DNA of 64,000 nt. It comes from Eurosta solidaginis. Lineage: Eukaryota > Arthropoda > Insecta > Diptera > Tephritidae. Location of the stretch: contig NC_090321.1 of the NCBI RefSeq assembly GCF_040869045.1, positions 78,897,183 through 78,961,182 of the forward strand. Direction: 5' to 3'. Positions 30,653 to 41,851 of this stretch are shown here, one piece after another. A program made the translations under genes and the position numbers. The stretch's first letter is position 1; each line of letters opens with the position of its first letter. A model generated the notes under the pieces. That model searched no databases. It saw only the letters and a program-made list of their open reading frames with translations, and was not told where the DNA came from.

Positions 30653-32156
30653 CAGACAATTCAGACATTAACTATTGTTTTTTACAAATTCGATTTTTTG
30701 AAAATTCATTCAAAAATGTCTGTATACTCATTTCATGAATGAATGACATTTGAATGAACGAAACAAGGTTGCCACTAGATGAAATTTGCTCTTTTCGGTT
30801 CTTACGCTGTACAAATTGCGCGCGATCCCATGGGATCACAAGTCGGATCAGCGGGATACAACAAACTCTAGTGTTAGTACCCGAACAAAAAAAAAACTAA
30901 CGAAAACCCCGGAGATACAGCCTGGTTCACTGAAAACAAACGCGCCAGGTTGTATTTCGATAGTTTTTTGACATCCGGCCGTTTTTTCTTCTTTATTTCT
31001 CTTTTGACAAAAGCTTGTAGTTTGAAAATTTGTTGCACAACAACGCAATCAAAATCAACTTTCTTGGGTAAAAGGTGAACCACTCGAGAACGAAATAATT
31101 TTCGCGTGCTATTTGCATTGATTTTATTGTTAAAAATGTTAATGCAAAAATAAAAAGAACATAAACAAAAACATGTCAAACCATTATTTTTGGGTGAAGA
31201 GTGGTCTCGCTTTCATGATAGAGATTGTTTTTGTGTTTTGATGTTCCGATAAAGTTTCGTCAGTCATTTTAGCTTGGAATCCAAGGAAGAATAAAGTAGT
31301 ATGCCATAGATACTACAAGCAAGGGAGAAATTAAAATTTTTAGAAAAGACTATAAATTTTATGTCGCGTCAGAACTCAGACGCGAGTTTTCCCTAAATAC
31401 TTTCATGACATAACCATTATGTATCATTACGCTGGCCAATGGGCAGCACCGCACAGCTGTCTCATTCCAATGAGTGGAAGAGTTAGCAGCTGACAGCTCT
31501 ACAAATTACCACTCTCGATAGTGTAGGCTATCCCCGCCAGGGTTGTGTTGAAATCAACAAACACACCACAATTTGTGCTTCTCACCCCAAAATTGCCAAA
31601 ATCAACACAAATAGTGTTCCAGGGCAGCGAATAAGGGCCACTTTACATCTGTCGCACATTTATTTGCACGACGTCGCTTAAACGACAATCTACTCACCAG
31701 CTCTGAGTTACAAAGAGCCGTGAAAATACACGGGTAACCCGTGATACCATATGTTACACAAATATAGCATATATTACCGCATATTGCCTGCATTAGGCAA
31801 ACACCAAATAATATAGTTTGTCTTTAGTCTATATTCAATAATTTGTTAATTTTTATTTTTTTCACCATTGGTGACTGCTTTCAATATCAGAATTTCATTA
31901 TGATGAGAATATTTACCAAAACTAAAGATACCTTTAGGCGTATCTCAATAAAATTATATTAAATATAACAGTGCTTTCAACCACTACAAACATATCATTA
32001 CATCGACAGAATAACTTAATAAGATTATTCGTTCCACACAACCCTTTATCCCGAGTACGCCAACCACAATCTCAGCCAATTAAGCTCCTAGTACCGGCTC
32101 ATAAGCCACCCAACCTAAGGGCATCTACGAATGTTCTACTAACGATTTGATATTCC
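30653..32156. other. Non-coding stretch between BEL remnants
   Basis: A stem TTCATTCAAAAATGTC / GACATTTGAATGAA lies at about 30704-30766, and a smaller ATACAGCCTGG / CCAGGTTGTAT pair near 30914-30957. No supported gene. Part may be untranslated leader of the plus-strand BEL remnant. Confidence 0.4.
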
Positions 32157-33336
32157 AGAATGACTGGATTGTCCCATAAACGCGCCAAGACGGAGGCACG
32201 CGGCAACACATTCAGCGCCCCCTGCCGGCTATGTCAAAAGTCGCACAGCATAAGGCTCTGCCCGATTGACGAACATGGATCGACTAAAGACGATCATAGA
32301 TTTGAGATACTGCACGAATTGCTTATCGCCATTCGACCAACGGAAGACATGTCCCAGCGAAGATCGCTGTCATCGGTGCAACGAGCAGCACCACACGTCA
32401 ACACACCTCGACGACGTTCCACCACCATCCCACGAGAGTGATGGCGAAGAGAGTTCCGACAGAGCCCTATCAATCCACGTCACGGAACAAACCCTGTGGT
32501 GGGAAGGGGACGTCGCCGAGGAAGAGATCGAACGACGGGAAGATCCTACTGCAATACTAGCAACGACACCACCGGGCGGTTCAGGACCACAACGTTTCCG
32601 ACCGCTCCTATGACATGAAAGGCCTTCAAACGTACAACGCGGGGATGGCGGGGAGACACGTTCTTCCCCCCCATCGCACCGCTCTACCAGGGGGTGCCGT
32701 GGCGACGCGGAACCGCGTCCGTCTCGCTCGTCAGGATGGTCAGTTGGTAGGGCGGCCCCGTATAACGCTCGTGCCCAAGTAACCACGCTCGCGCGCCAAC
32801 CAACAACGCCAGCCGGCTTCAGAACGGGGCGCCTCCGGGAAACGCCTCTAGCAACGACCATTACACGCGCATTTGTAGCCATAGCTCCAACGGCGGTCGT
32901 TGGGATAGCAGCAGGAGGGAAGCTTCACGCAGTACGCGCCCTTATCGATCCGTGCGCTCCGAATTCCATCATCGATGCAAACCTCGCAAGGGACCTTGGG
33001 TTAGAGCATACCGGAACGTCCTATCACGTGAAGTGCACGCTTGTTCTGCGAGGGAAATACGGGGCAACGGGAGCAGTGACGACCCAGGTCACAGTGGCGT
33101 CACGATATTCACGGCTTAGTCCGACAGCAACTCTGGATCCATCGGTAGCCACGCCATTCCAATTTATGAAGCTGGCGGGTCCAGCTTTCCACCGGTCTAG
33201 ATCTGTCCGGCTCACACTAGGTGCCGATGTCTACGTCAGCCTAACAGTTAGCGGCACACCACCGTCGAACGTAGGCGGGCTGCTGACTCAAGCCACCATA
33301 TTCGGGTTGGTAGTGTCTGGAGCCCACCAGCAATAA
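32157..33336 (+). pseudogene. BEL/Pao gag zinc knuckles and protease, different family from the minus copy
   Basis: Three Cys/His knuckles are visible with one frame change: CRLCQKSHSIRLC (about 32223), CTNCLSPFDQRKTC (about 32310) and CHRCNEQHHTSTH (about 32365). After a low-complexity linker with stops, a retropepsin-like region starts near 32860 (AIAPTAVVGIAAGG, ALIDPCAPNSIIDANLAR) and ends at TAA 33334-33336. Its active-site-like motif reads DPC instead of DSG/DTG, seen in some insect BEL relatives. No RT follows. The region is GC-rich compared with its surroundings. Confidence 0.75.
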
Positions 33337-33621
33337 TCAGGCACCTGTCCATTCAATAAGTAAAGTGTACTAAAATCAACCCACGTCTATTTCGACTAAC
33401 ATCTCTTTATTCACAAGAACCCCACTAAGAAGCGTCTGGCGTCGGTTGAATTATGTATCCTGGTCATTCCATTTTTTCTTCCATACGCATTTACTGCAGG
33501 GTCTAAATTTAAGTTGAGATTCGTTAATTTTAAGTTGAGATTAGTTCTCGCGAGCCCTTTGGGCCTTGGTTGTTGGGGGCGGTACGATCGTTTCGAAGTT
33601 GCTCGCCGCAAGGGGCCGGCA
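33337..33621 (+). mobile_element. 3' internal end of a BEL element with purine tract
   Basis: Non-coding remnant ending GCAAGGGGCCGGCA directly before the right LTR, in the position of a polypurine tract. It contains a tandem TTTAAGTTGAGATTMGTT duplication near 33507-33545. Confidence 0.55.
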
Positions 33622-34055
33622 TGTTTAGGCCACAGGCCTAAATATGGCGGTGCACCCTCGTATCGCTTTACTTTTCTTTTTCATTTATTCATATCGGTTT
33701 ATACCGATAACCGTTTACCCCGCCGGATAATAGTTAAGCCTAGGATTCGGCGGTGGCCGCGAACTAAAGTCTTTTTTACATCTTTCACTTCTTTTGCGAA
33801 CGTTTAAGAAACCGCCAGCAGCCAAGCCACCGAAGGTAAGTCCTTTGTCAATCAAAATTATAAAATTCATTATACAATCCGCAATCGGAAATCTTGAATT
33901 GTTACTAATTGGATTAATTCTACAATTGCATTTACTTTCACTTCAATAAACATTATTGTCTACCTTTTTATAACGAATTCGTTTGTGTTTTCTCCTTTAT
34001 TTTCTCCCCACCATTATTGCGAGCGCGCCCTATCTGTGGTCTTGCCGCCGTAACA
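33622..34055 (+). repeat. BEL/Pao-type LTR, right copy (complete)
   Basis: A 434-bp LTR, TGTTTAGGCC to CCGTAACA, with AATAAA near 33945. No primer-site sequence follows, so it acts as a 3' LTR. The flanks of the left and right copies show no matching target duplication. Confidence 0.88.
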
Positions 34056-35513
34056 CGAGTTATTCATTTGTTTCATTCACTTTCGAGAATTTTCTTTCAC
34101 CTCATTTCGCATTTTGTATATAACGTATGGTATTTTAAATGGCACCACGCCAGACTTTCAATTTTCATTTATTCAGTTCTATATAAATGTGTATTGTTCT
34201 CCGTATGCGGCTAGACGCCATGTTCTTTCACTATCCCGTTATGTTTAATTTCGAGAATTTTCTTTGTATCATTGTATTCAGATTTCCTTTAGTATATAAA
34301 AACAAGGTTGGGTTTTTCATGGCACCACGTCAGTATTCAAATGTCACTGATTCCTATTAGGAGTGCATAAAACTGCACTCCAGGCTCCAGGTCAGGGAAA
34401 CATTGCATCTCCTAATTCCGCCTAAACGTCCGAGGGAAGCACAAAAGCCAACCTTGAGGCCTATTTTAATTTTCCACTCAACGCACAAAAGCCCGAAAAT
34501 TGACCTTGAGTCGAGGATGACACCGTACGGCCGCTCACGCGAAAAGACAAGACCGGAATGATGTCAAGATTTTAAAAGTCATTGCCATGGTCATTGCAAA
34601 ATTCACATTTTAAACAAAATAGTTTTTGTTTACAATTGGTTTTGACAGTCCCTTATACATCCATTTGGAGAGCTGCCACACTTCTTCGATATTTTAACAA
34701 ATATTTAACAAGGTGTTGAGAAACCGACTAAGCAATTCTTGGGGTAAGAATTCCATTGAAGTAAATTGAAATGTATATGTAGGGTAATGAATGCGCGGTA
34801 AATTTTGTGAGAAGTATTTATAATTTTTGCCTCAGTGAAAAAGAAGGAAGAGTACAAAAATCGTGGCTACTGCTTTAAAGGGTACAAAAAAGGGTAACAA
34901 CGGACCAAATAAGGATGGAAGGGACCATTTTTGGTCCAAATGGACCAAAGTGGCAACCATGATTTTGCTTTCTTCTTTTCATAAATTCTTTCAACTTTCA
35001 CTATATGCTATTCTTTACATTTTCAAAATAATTGTTCGAATATTATTTAAATTTTTTTTTGTAACTATATTGTTTTAGGCATAGAGTTTGAATTCGAACG
35101 AAGGCACATTGAGTTGTTGATTTCTCATAAACACTTTTTATTTCAAACAAGGTGTATAGTTTTTATTTGGCTAAAACTAAACCCTCTCGTACTAAGTTAT
35201 ATCACTAAATACAGTCAACAAAGCTAAGGACCGGCGTGAAATCAAATATAAATATTCTTTTTAATTTCAAACATCATACTCCACATTTTCCTTTAAGGCA
35301 CTGTATGAATAGTCACTCAATTTTCACACGCATTTACGTCATTGTTTTTGGATTTGTGTGGCGGCTAAGCCCGCAAACACTGGCATAAACTGTTGTTTGC
35401 AATAACGAATATAGGTTTCACTCCTGATAATATAATCCTTAGAAACGGTAAATATAGTGGATCATACTCCTTATAACAAGGCATTATTTAAGGCGTTTTT
35501 AGGCTACAAATAA
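34056..35513. other. Intergenic stretch with a duplicated block
   Basis: TTTCGAGAATTTTCTTT and GGCACCACGYCAG recur about 170 bp apart (34080-34155 and 34250-34335), and TATTTTAAGTGGCACCAC also precedes the left BEL LTR (about 27996-28013). Near 34905-34960 there is a GGACCA/TGGTCC-rich palindromic stretch. No gene seen. Confidence 0.45.
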
Positions 35514-36193
35514 AGGGCCCATTACTGATACTTTGCATAGACTTGACTTGACTTGAGAACTGTCACTTACAGTTCTGTTAAATGAACATTGCATGTTACT
35601 GATTACTCAAAACTTAGCAACACTTAACTTGAACTAAGGGCCCATTACAGATACTTAGCATAGACTTGACTTGACTTGGCGTAAACTTGGCAACTTAGCC
35701 ACGATTATACTCCACTTAGCGCATACAATCTGGCATCATATCAATAAATTTCAATTTGTATGACAAAATGTCAAAGTGAAATGGAAACAAACAAATGGCA
35801 TCTCAAAATGAAAACGTCACTTAGCACTTACATAGAAAATCAAAATTCAACAGACTTCTAAAGGGCGAATTAATGGTGACTTATAACCATAAAGCCATAA
35901 CCAGATAAAACAGCTGATCGAACCTACCTTATGGAAATCAATGTAATCGATTAATGGTGCCATACCATAACGCTAACTCGACTATATTGATTTCCATAAG
36001 GTAGGCGTGATCAGCTGTTTTATCTGGTTATGGCTTTATGGTTATAAGTCACCATTAATTCGCCCTTAAGTTAAGTTAAGTATTGCTAAGTTTTGAGTAA
36101 TCAGTAACATGCAATGTTCATTTAACAGAACTGTAAGTGACAGTTCTCAAGTCAAGTAAAGTCAAGTCTATGCAAGTATCAGTAATGGGTCCT
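35514..36193. mobile_element. Nested fold-back elements (GGGCCCATTACTGATACTT ends; inner ATTAATGGTGAC palindrome)
   Basis: Outer arms of about 120 bp (35514-35632 and about 36070-36190) are near-perfect inverted copies. Inside, 35868-36066 is a large palindrome starting AGGGCGAATTAATGGTGACT and ending with its complement, with arms of about 80-90 bp. The inner palindrome is a separate MITE inserted in the outer one. Confidence 0.82.
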
Positions 36194-36345
36194 ACCTTAT
36201 GGAAATCAATGTAATCGAGTTAGCGTTATGGTATGGCACCATTAATCGATTACATTGATTTCCATAAGGTTGGTTCGATCAGCTGTTTTATCTGGTTATG
36301 GCTTTATGGTTATAAGTCACCATTAATTCGCCCTTTATCCTTAAG
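36194..36345. mobile_element. Truncated copy of the ATTAATGGTGAC palindromic MITE
   Basis: CTACCTTATGGAAATCAATG to ACCATTAATTCGCCC repeats the right part of the palindrome at 35940-36066. Confidence 0.78.
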
Positions 36346-36354
36346 ATAAATAAA

Positions 36355-37640
36355 AACAAGTAAGGACGGGCATGGCCGAAGACTTCATACCTTTCATGAA
36401 TAGGGCTGAACAATAATCTTATCCCATTCATAATATCCAAATAATTTGAGATAAATATAAAATATAAAATAGGTAGGTACGTGCGAAGATGCCAAATTTC
36501 ACGTTTTGAGTGGCCTGCATGAAATAGCTATGACCATGAATCACTTATCTCAATAATATGTGACGTAAACGTAAGTATTTGATGAAATTTTAAGCTTCTA
36601 GCCGTTAAAAAGGGTATATACTATATATACCACAGATCTCTATCACTTTTTCAGACATCAATATATGCTATATACATTAACATTTATCGGTTGCTTATAT
36701 ATAGCATATATACCCTGCTATATATACGACCGATCTCTTCGATTTTTTCAGACTACAATATTTGCTCTATATGAAAGCATAGAGTGAAATTTTAAGGTTA
36801 TAGCCGTTAAAATGGGGCAGAAATTACGAAAAGTTTCTTATCTCGCTGTATGGGATACATACCATGCATATGACCTATCTCTCTGATTTTTTCAGACAAC
36901 AAGAAATACTATATACGTAAGCATTTGGTGAAATTTGAAGCTTCTAGATGTTAAAATGGGGCAGAAATTACGAAAAGTTTCTTATCTGAACAATCGGTTG
37001 TATGGGATATATACTATATATACGACCGATCTAGAATTTTTTTCAGAAAATAATGGATGCCCTATACGTAAGCATTCGGTGAAATTTGAAGCCTCAAGCT
37101 GTGAAAATGGGGCAGTAATTACGAAAAGCTTCTTATCTGAACAAGCGATTGTGGGGGATATAGGGGAAGCATTTGGTGAAATTTAAAGTTTCTAGCTGTT
37201 AAAATGGTGTAGAAATTGCGAAAAGTTTCTTATCTGAACCATCGGTTACAGGGGACATATGCTATATATACGACCGATCGCATCCATTTTTTCAGACAAT
37301 AATATGTGCAAAATACGAAAGCATATGGTGAAGTTTGAAGCTTCAATCTGATAAATTGACGAAGATATGACAAAAATCCTCTTTTCTGAAAAATCGGTTG
37401 TATGGCCGTCGATCCGTCCGGTTCCGACAAATGTCCAATCGGACAGCTAAATATACCCGCTCACCAAATTGGCAGAATAAAAGGGATAGAGAAATTGAGT
37501 GAGCCGATTAGGGTAAACTGTAAAACGGAGGGACGAGAGGAAATAAGTGACGAAAAAGGGTTAGGCAGATGGATAGGTAGAGAAGGTCTGAACAATGTCT
37601 GTCGGGTTTAATCATACGTCTGGCAGTATTTCATTTTTGT
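36355..37640. repeat. Minisatellite element with about 147-bp units
   Basis: GAAATTACGAAAAGTTTCTT recurs near 36816, 36962 and 37110, with a variant near 37210, together with ATATACGACCGATC and TTTTTTCAGACAAYAA boxes. The left edge, ACAAGTAAGGACGGGCATGG, resembles the terminal CAAGTAAGGAAGGCTA of the Helitron-like copies, so it may be a related element type. Confidence 0.65.
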
Positions 37641-37828
37641 CCACGCGTTTCCAGGGCAAGCCAAAGCTGTTTAAAATAAAGTTCTGATAAACCAACCTTT
37701 TTTGTTTTTTTGCCATCAGATAAATCAAAAAGCTCTGATTTGCTGTCACATCGTTGCTGTAAGACCCCTATCGATATAAATTTTTTTACCAGCTACCTCT
37801 TTCTGCTAAATGAGCCCACCTTCACGCT

Positions 37829-37963
37829 TGTTGTTGTTGTTGTAGCAATGCTTCGCCCCACCTAATAGCTGCGACCGATCACAAATTGTCATCAATATGC
37901 TCTAACGGGAGTCCAAGGAAACTTGCTGTTTCGACAGGGGTGGACCATAAAGAAAGGGGTGTA
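37829..37963 (-). mobile_element. 3' end of the CR1/Jockey-like LINE (separated by the LOA insertion)
   Basis: The minus strand ends GGCGAAGCATTGCTACAACA with a CAA-repeat tail (37829-37845). Matching ends occur at 54000-54033 and 61197-61230. The rest of this LINE resumes at 41852. Confidence 0.8.
37949..37963. repeat. 15-bp target-site duplication of the LOA-like LINE
   Basis: AAAGAAAGGGGTGTA occurs here and at 41852-41866, exactly bracketing the LOA-like insertion. Confidence 0.9.
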
Positions 37964-38078
37964 GGATAGGATAGGATAGGTTAGGTGGTAGCTGCCCTGA
38001 TAAGGATAGCTCACTTGGACAACACGAAGGTCCGTTGTGATACCACATATCCAAAAAATAACGGTGACTTAGATCTAG

Positions 38079-39281
38079 CTACTTAGAGAATCGTTGGGTA
38101 GCAACGATAAAGCTCCGAATGATACCGATCTCAACTTTGGATATATCCTCGGGAGATCCAAGTGAGTCGTGACCGAAGTACTTTCGCCTAGTTCTGGCAA
38201 AAGCTGGACAATCAAGCATAAAGTGATTTGGTGATTCCACCTCATCATCCTCCATACAGCTGCAGCAGGATGGAGTTTCAAGTATATTGAGACGTACCGC
38301 ATGGATACCCATGGGACAGTGCCCTGTTAAAACCCCAATGACCATTGATAGGTGAGCCTTAGTGAACCCAATTATTTCAGCAGACCTCCTGCCATCCACT
38401 TTTGGCCAGAAAGATCTTGCTACCCTGCAAGACGTGGTATCCGCCCAACGTTTGCTGAGCTGATTCGAGGCCCAGCTATGGAGGAGCAATCCACAGGTGG
38501 CCAGCGGGATCCCGAAATCCCTACAGCCATCTTCATCCCGTTCAGTTGCACCGATGCGGGCTAAGCGATCCGCTTGACAGTTACCCGGGATATCACTATG
38601 GCCCGGGACCCATATAATCTTAATTGTAAAATAATTCGATGCAATCGCAAGCGAGGTCAGGCACTCCCAGACCACCCTCGATCGCACTGTAGTTGAGCTC
38701 AAGGCCTTGATAGCCGCTTGGCTATCAGAGTAGATGTTAAATTCCCTAACCGTGGTAGCACTGGATAGCATTCCATCCACCGCATCCTTAATCGCAGCAA
38801 TTTCCGCTTTGAATACACTGCAGTGATCAGCCAACTTAAACTTACGGCTTAAATTTAGCTCTTGACAAAAGACCCCCCCACCAACCTTTCCATCCAGCTT
38901 TGACCCATCCGTGAACAAGTTAACCGGTCCCATGCCCCAGATAATTCCTCTTCCCCAATCCTCTCTCTCTGGAATAACTGGGGTGAAGGTTGTATAGGGA
39001 GCAGTTATCGGCATACAGTAGTCCGTTCTGTCCGGGATGAAGGCGAAACTGGTAAGAAGGCTAGAGTGTCCGCGGTCAGAAAGTCTATATCCCATATCAC
39101 GAAGCCTGCCCAACGACCTTGCCGCGGCCGCCTTTCCCGCAATATCTACTGGGTATATGTTCAGCATGACGTTCAGTGCCAAGGTAGGTGTTGTTCTGAG
39201 AGTGCCACTGATACCGATCAGCGCCGTCCGTGCACTGACACTAACATTTTGGAGGTATTCGCCGTGTCCAGTGCTTTCCAC
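38079..39281 (-). pseudogene. LOA-like LINE, RNase H and C-terminal zinc finger
   Basis: An RNase H domain is clear: NLFTDGSKLDGKVGGG (first Asp), VFKAEIAAIKDAV (Glu), NIYSDSQAAIKAL (Asp) and IIWVPGHSDIPGNCQADRLA (His/Asp). A finger of type CCSCMEDDEVESPNHFMLDC follows near 38215-38275, and the frame stops at 38079-38081. RNase H is a LOA/I-group trait and separates this LINE from its CR1/Jockey-like host. Confidence 0.9.
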
Positions 39282-40462
39282 CAGACCAGCACCCCATATA
39301 CCAGAATCGGTTTGACCACCATCTCATAAAGCCAGTGTACTATTCTTGGCGAGAGTCCCCATCTCTTCCCGATAGCTCCTCTGCAGCAGTACAAAGCAAT
39401 GGCGGCCTTCCTGGCCCGATCTTCCACATTGGGTCTCCAGGACAGTTTCTTGTCCAAAACAATCCCCAAATATTTAACCCTATTAGAAAGTACCAACGGT
39501 ACCCCTCCAATCGAGGGAGTTCTGAAATCGGGCATCTTATATCTCCTTGTGAAATGGACCAATTCCGTTTTTCCCGGGTTGACCGCCAATCCACATGATT
39601 CAGCCCACCTAGCCACAGTATCCAGGTAGCTCTGCAGAACATCGCGCAGGGTGCCCAGAAATTTGCCTCTGACTAGGATAGCGAGGTCATCTGCATAGAC
39701 AACTACCCGACAACCATTGGCTTCCAGCTCCACAAGAAGCTCGTTGACTACCACAACCCAGAGGAGAGGAGATAGGAGACCCCCCTGTGGCGTGCCCCTG
39801 CACACCTTCCTCTTAATTATGGCCCCTCCCCACTCCGCTGCAACAATTCTGCCGCATAGAAGTTTGCTAATAAATTCAACCAGAGCCGCCTCGACTCCTA
39901 AACCCACCAGAGCTCTTTCGATTGCCCCCGGTAAGACACTGTTAAAAGCTCCCTCGATGTCTAGAAAGGCACCCAGAGCATACTCTTTGTGTTCTAGGGA
40001 CCCCTCTATTTACTTTACAATCGAATGGAGAGCCGTTTCCATCGATCTGCCCTTGCAGTACGCTTGCTGTGAAGCCGACAGTAACCCCCGAGGTATCCTT
40101 TCCCGTAGGTACAGGTCAATCAATCGCTCAAACGTCTTAAGAAGAAGCGACGAGAGACTGATTGGCCTGAAATCCTTAGGTGATACATGAGAGCTTCTGC
40201 CGGCCTTCGGAATGAAAATAACCCTAACCGTGTGCCAAGACTTCGGGATATAGTTAAGCCTGAGGCAGTTAGTATATATGATGGCCAACCAGCGGCAGGA
40301 AATCCCCAAAGATCTTTGAAGCTGCGCAGGCATGATTCCATCCGGGCCCGGAGACTTATAGGGCTTGAACGACCCTATAGCCCAGGTTATTTGACTTTCC
40401 CGTATTGGAATGGCAGGCACTTCTGCATGGCCAACGACCGCCGACCATGCAGGCGAAGATCC
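39218..40462 (-). pseudogene. LOA-like LINE, reverse transcriptase
   Basis: Same frame as the endonuclease, interrupted by the TAG at 40463-40465 and a TAA at 40010-40012. Motifs: PYKSPGPDGIMPAQLQ, WHTVRVIFIPKAGR, DFRPISLSSLLLKTFERLID, FLDIEGAFNSV (motif A), RGTPQGGLLSPLLWVVVVNE (motif B) and VVYADDLAIL (motif C), then KYLGIVLDKKLSWRPN and GLSPRIVHWLYEMVVKPIL. The frame shifts near 39235-39280 into the RNase H part. Confidence 0.88.
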
Positions 40463-41653
40463 CTACGCAACTGGGACATCGGGAAAATGATTGTCCAGTA
40501 AACGCCTTAGGGACTCCTCGCTACTCATCGACCAGTCCCCACCATCATCTCTCAGATACCCCAGAGGAGCGGGGTTCCTAGAGAGTATTTTCCTAAATCT
40601 CGCGGATTCATTGCAGCCTTCTACGTTTTCGCAGAAGCTTCGCCATGCATCTCGCTTGGCTATCCTTATTTCATATTTATAAATCCCCAGACTCACCTTA
40701 TAGAGCTCCCAGTCCAAGGGTAATTTACTCCTCCTGGCTCTGTTGAAGAGCCGCCGACTGGACGCTCTTAGGTCGTCAAGAGAATCCGACCACCAGGGCG
40801 GCTTGCCCTTCCCCCTGTAAGTTTTCAATGGGCAGGACAGCTGAAAGGCGCTATTGCTTGCTGAGGTGAAGTTTTCCACCAGAACGTCTATCTCAGATTC
40901 GGACAGGCCCGAAATAATGATAGGCACCGCAGGCAGTAGCTCTCCCAGCTTCCTACAATACAAGTCCCAGTTAGTACTTTTAGGGTTCCTAAAAGATATT
41001 TTACCGGGATGTTCTTCGTTCACTGAGAACAGAATATATCGGTGATCAGAGAAGGAGTGCTCGTTGAGAACCGTCCATCCAGATATCCGACCTTCCAGTT
41101 CTCTACTAACCAGGGTGAGGTCCAGGACCTCCTCCCTTACCGCAGTAATAAAATTCGGGTCATTCCCCCTATTAAATATACAAAGTCCCTCATCTACAAT
41201 AAAAGTAAATAAAGACTCACCTCTAGTGTTGGTATCCGAGCTTCCCCAAATGCTATGATGGGCATTAGCATCGGCACCGATGATCACGCCAACACCTCTC
41301 CGCCTTGCTTCAGCGGTGATTTCACCCAGTATCGCAGGTGGTGGTCCCTCTACGTCCCCGTGGGGCATGTACGCTGAGACCACCCACATTTCATTACTTC
41401 CTCGCTCGAGGCAGACCGTGGTTACGTCAGCATTGCTGAAATTAGAGAGAATAAAAGCTTTAATTTCTTTTTTAACAAGCACACAGGATCTAGGCATACT
41501 TGCCTCCCCATGCACCAAGGTGTTGAATTTTCCAGTCCTTAATCCAGAAATCTTACTGCCGTTACTACTCAGCCACGGCTCCTGGACAAGGACTATATCC
41601 ACTCCGCCTTTTTCAAGGCAGACCGAGAGTACTCCCTCCCCTGAGCTCGGCAC
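40463..41653 (-). pseudogene. LOA-like LINE, APE endonuclease and linker
   Basis: Endonuclease motifs in order: VDIVLVQEPWLS (about 41600), YMPHGDVEGPP (about 41370), VIIGADANAHHSIWGS (about 41270), DLTLVSREL (about 41115) and NEHSFSDHRYILF (about 41060). A basic linker (RASSRRLFNRARRSK) follows. The frame stays open for 396 codons and ends at an in-frame TAG (40463-40465) just before the RT. Confidence 0.88.
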
Positions 41654-41851
41654 AATGACTCAGGGGGTGCGGGTTTTATCGAGTTGTCCTCTCTAGATCC
41701 GCCATTATCAGTAGAAGCAGGGGCACCTCGTGCAGGACGTGAAAACTAATCACGCGTGACATTCGTCACTATGGCCGGTCTAAGACTGAAATCAGTCCCT
41801 GATCCAGAGCCTGAAACCACTTATGATATCCAAGCCAAGTATCTTAGCCCC

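Larger units (their letters stand above)
37964..41851 (-). mobile_element. LOA-like LINE, 3.9 kb, near full length
   Basis: A minus-strand insertion bracketed by 15-bp duplications, with a (TATCC)n-like tail (37964-37985) and a leader of about 200 bp beginning near 41851. It encodes endonuclease, RT, RNase H and a terminal zinc finger in that order. No separate gag-like ORF1 is seen. Confidence 0.85.

Noticed and set aside
32370..32882. 170-codon minus-strand frame
   Set aside because: Shadow of the GC-rich BEL gag-protease region on the plus strand, whose Cys/His knuckles identify the true strand.
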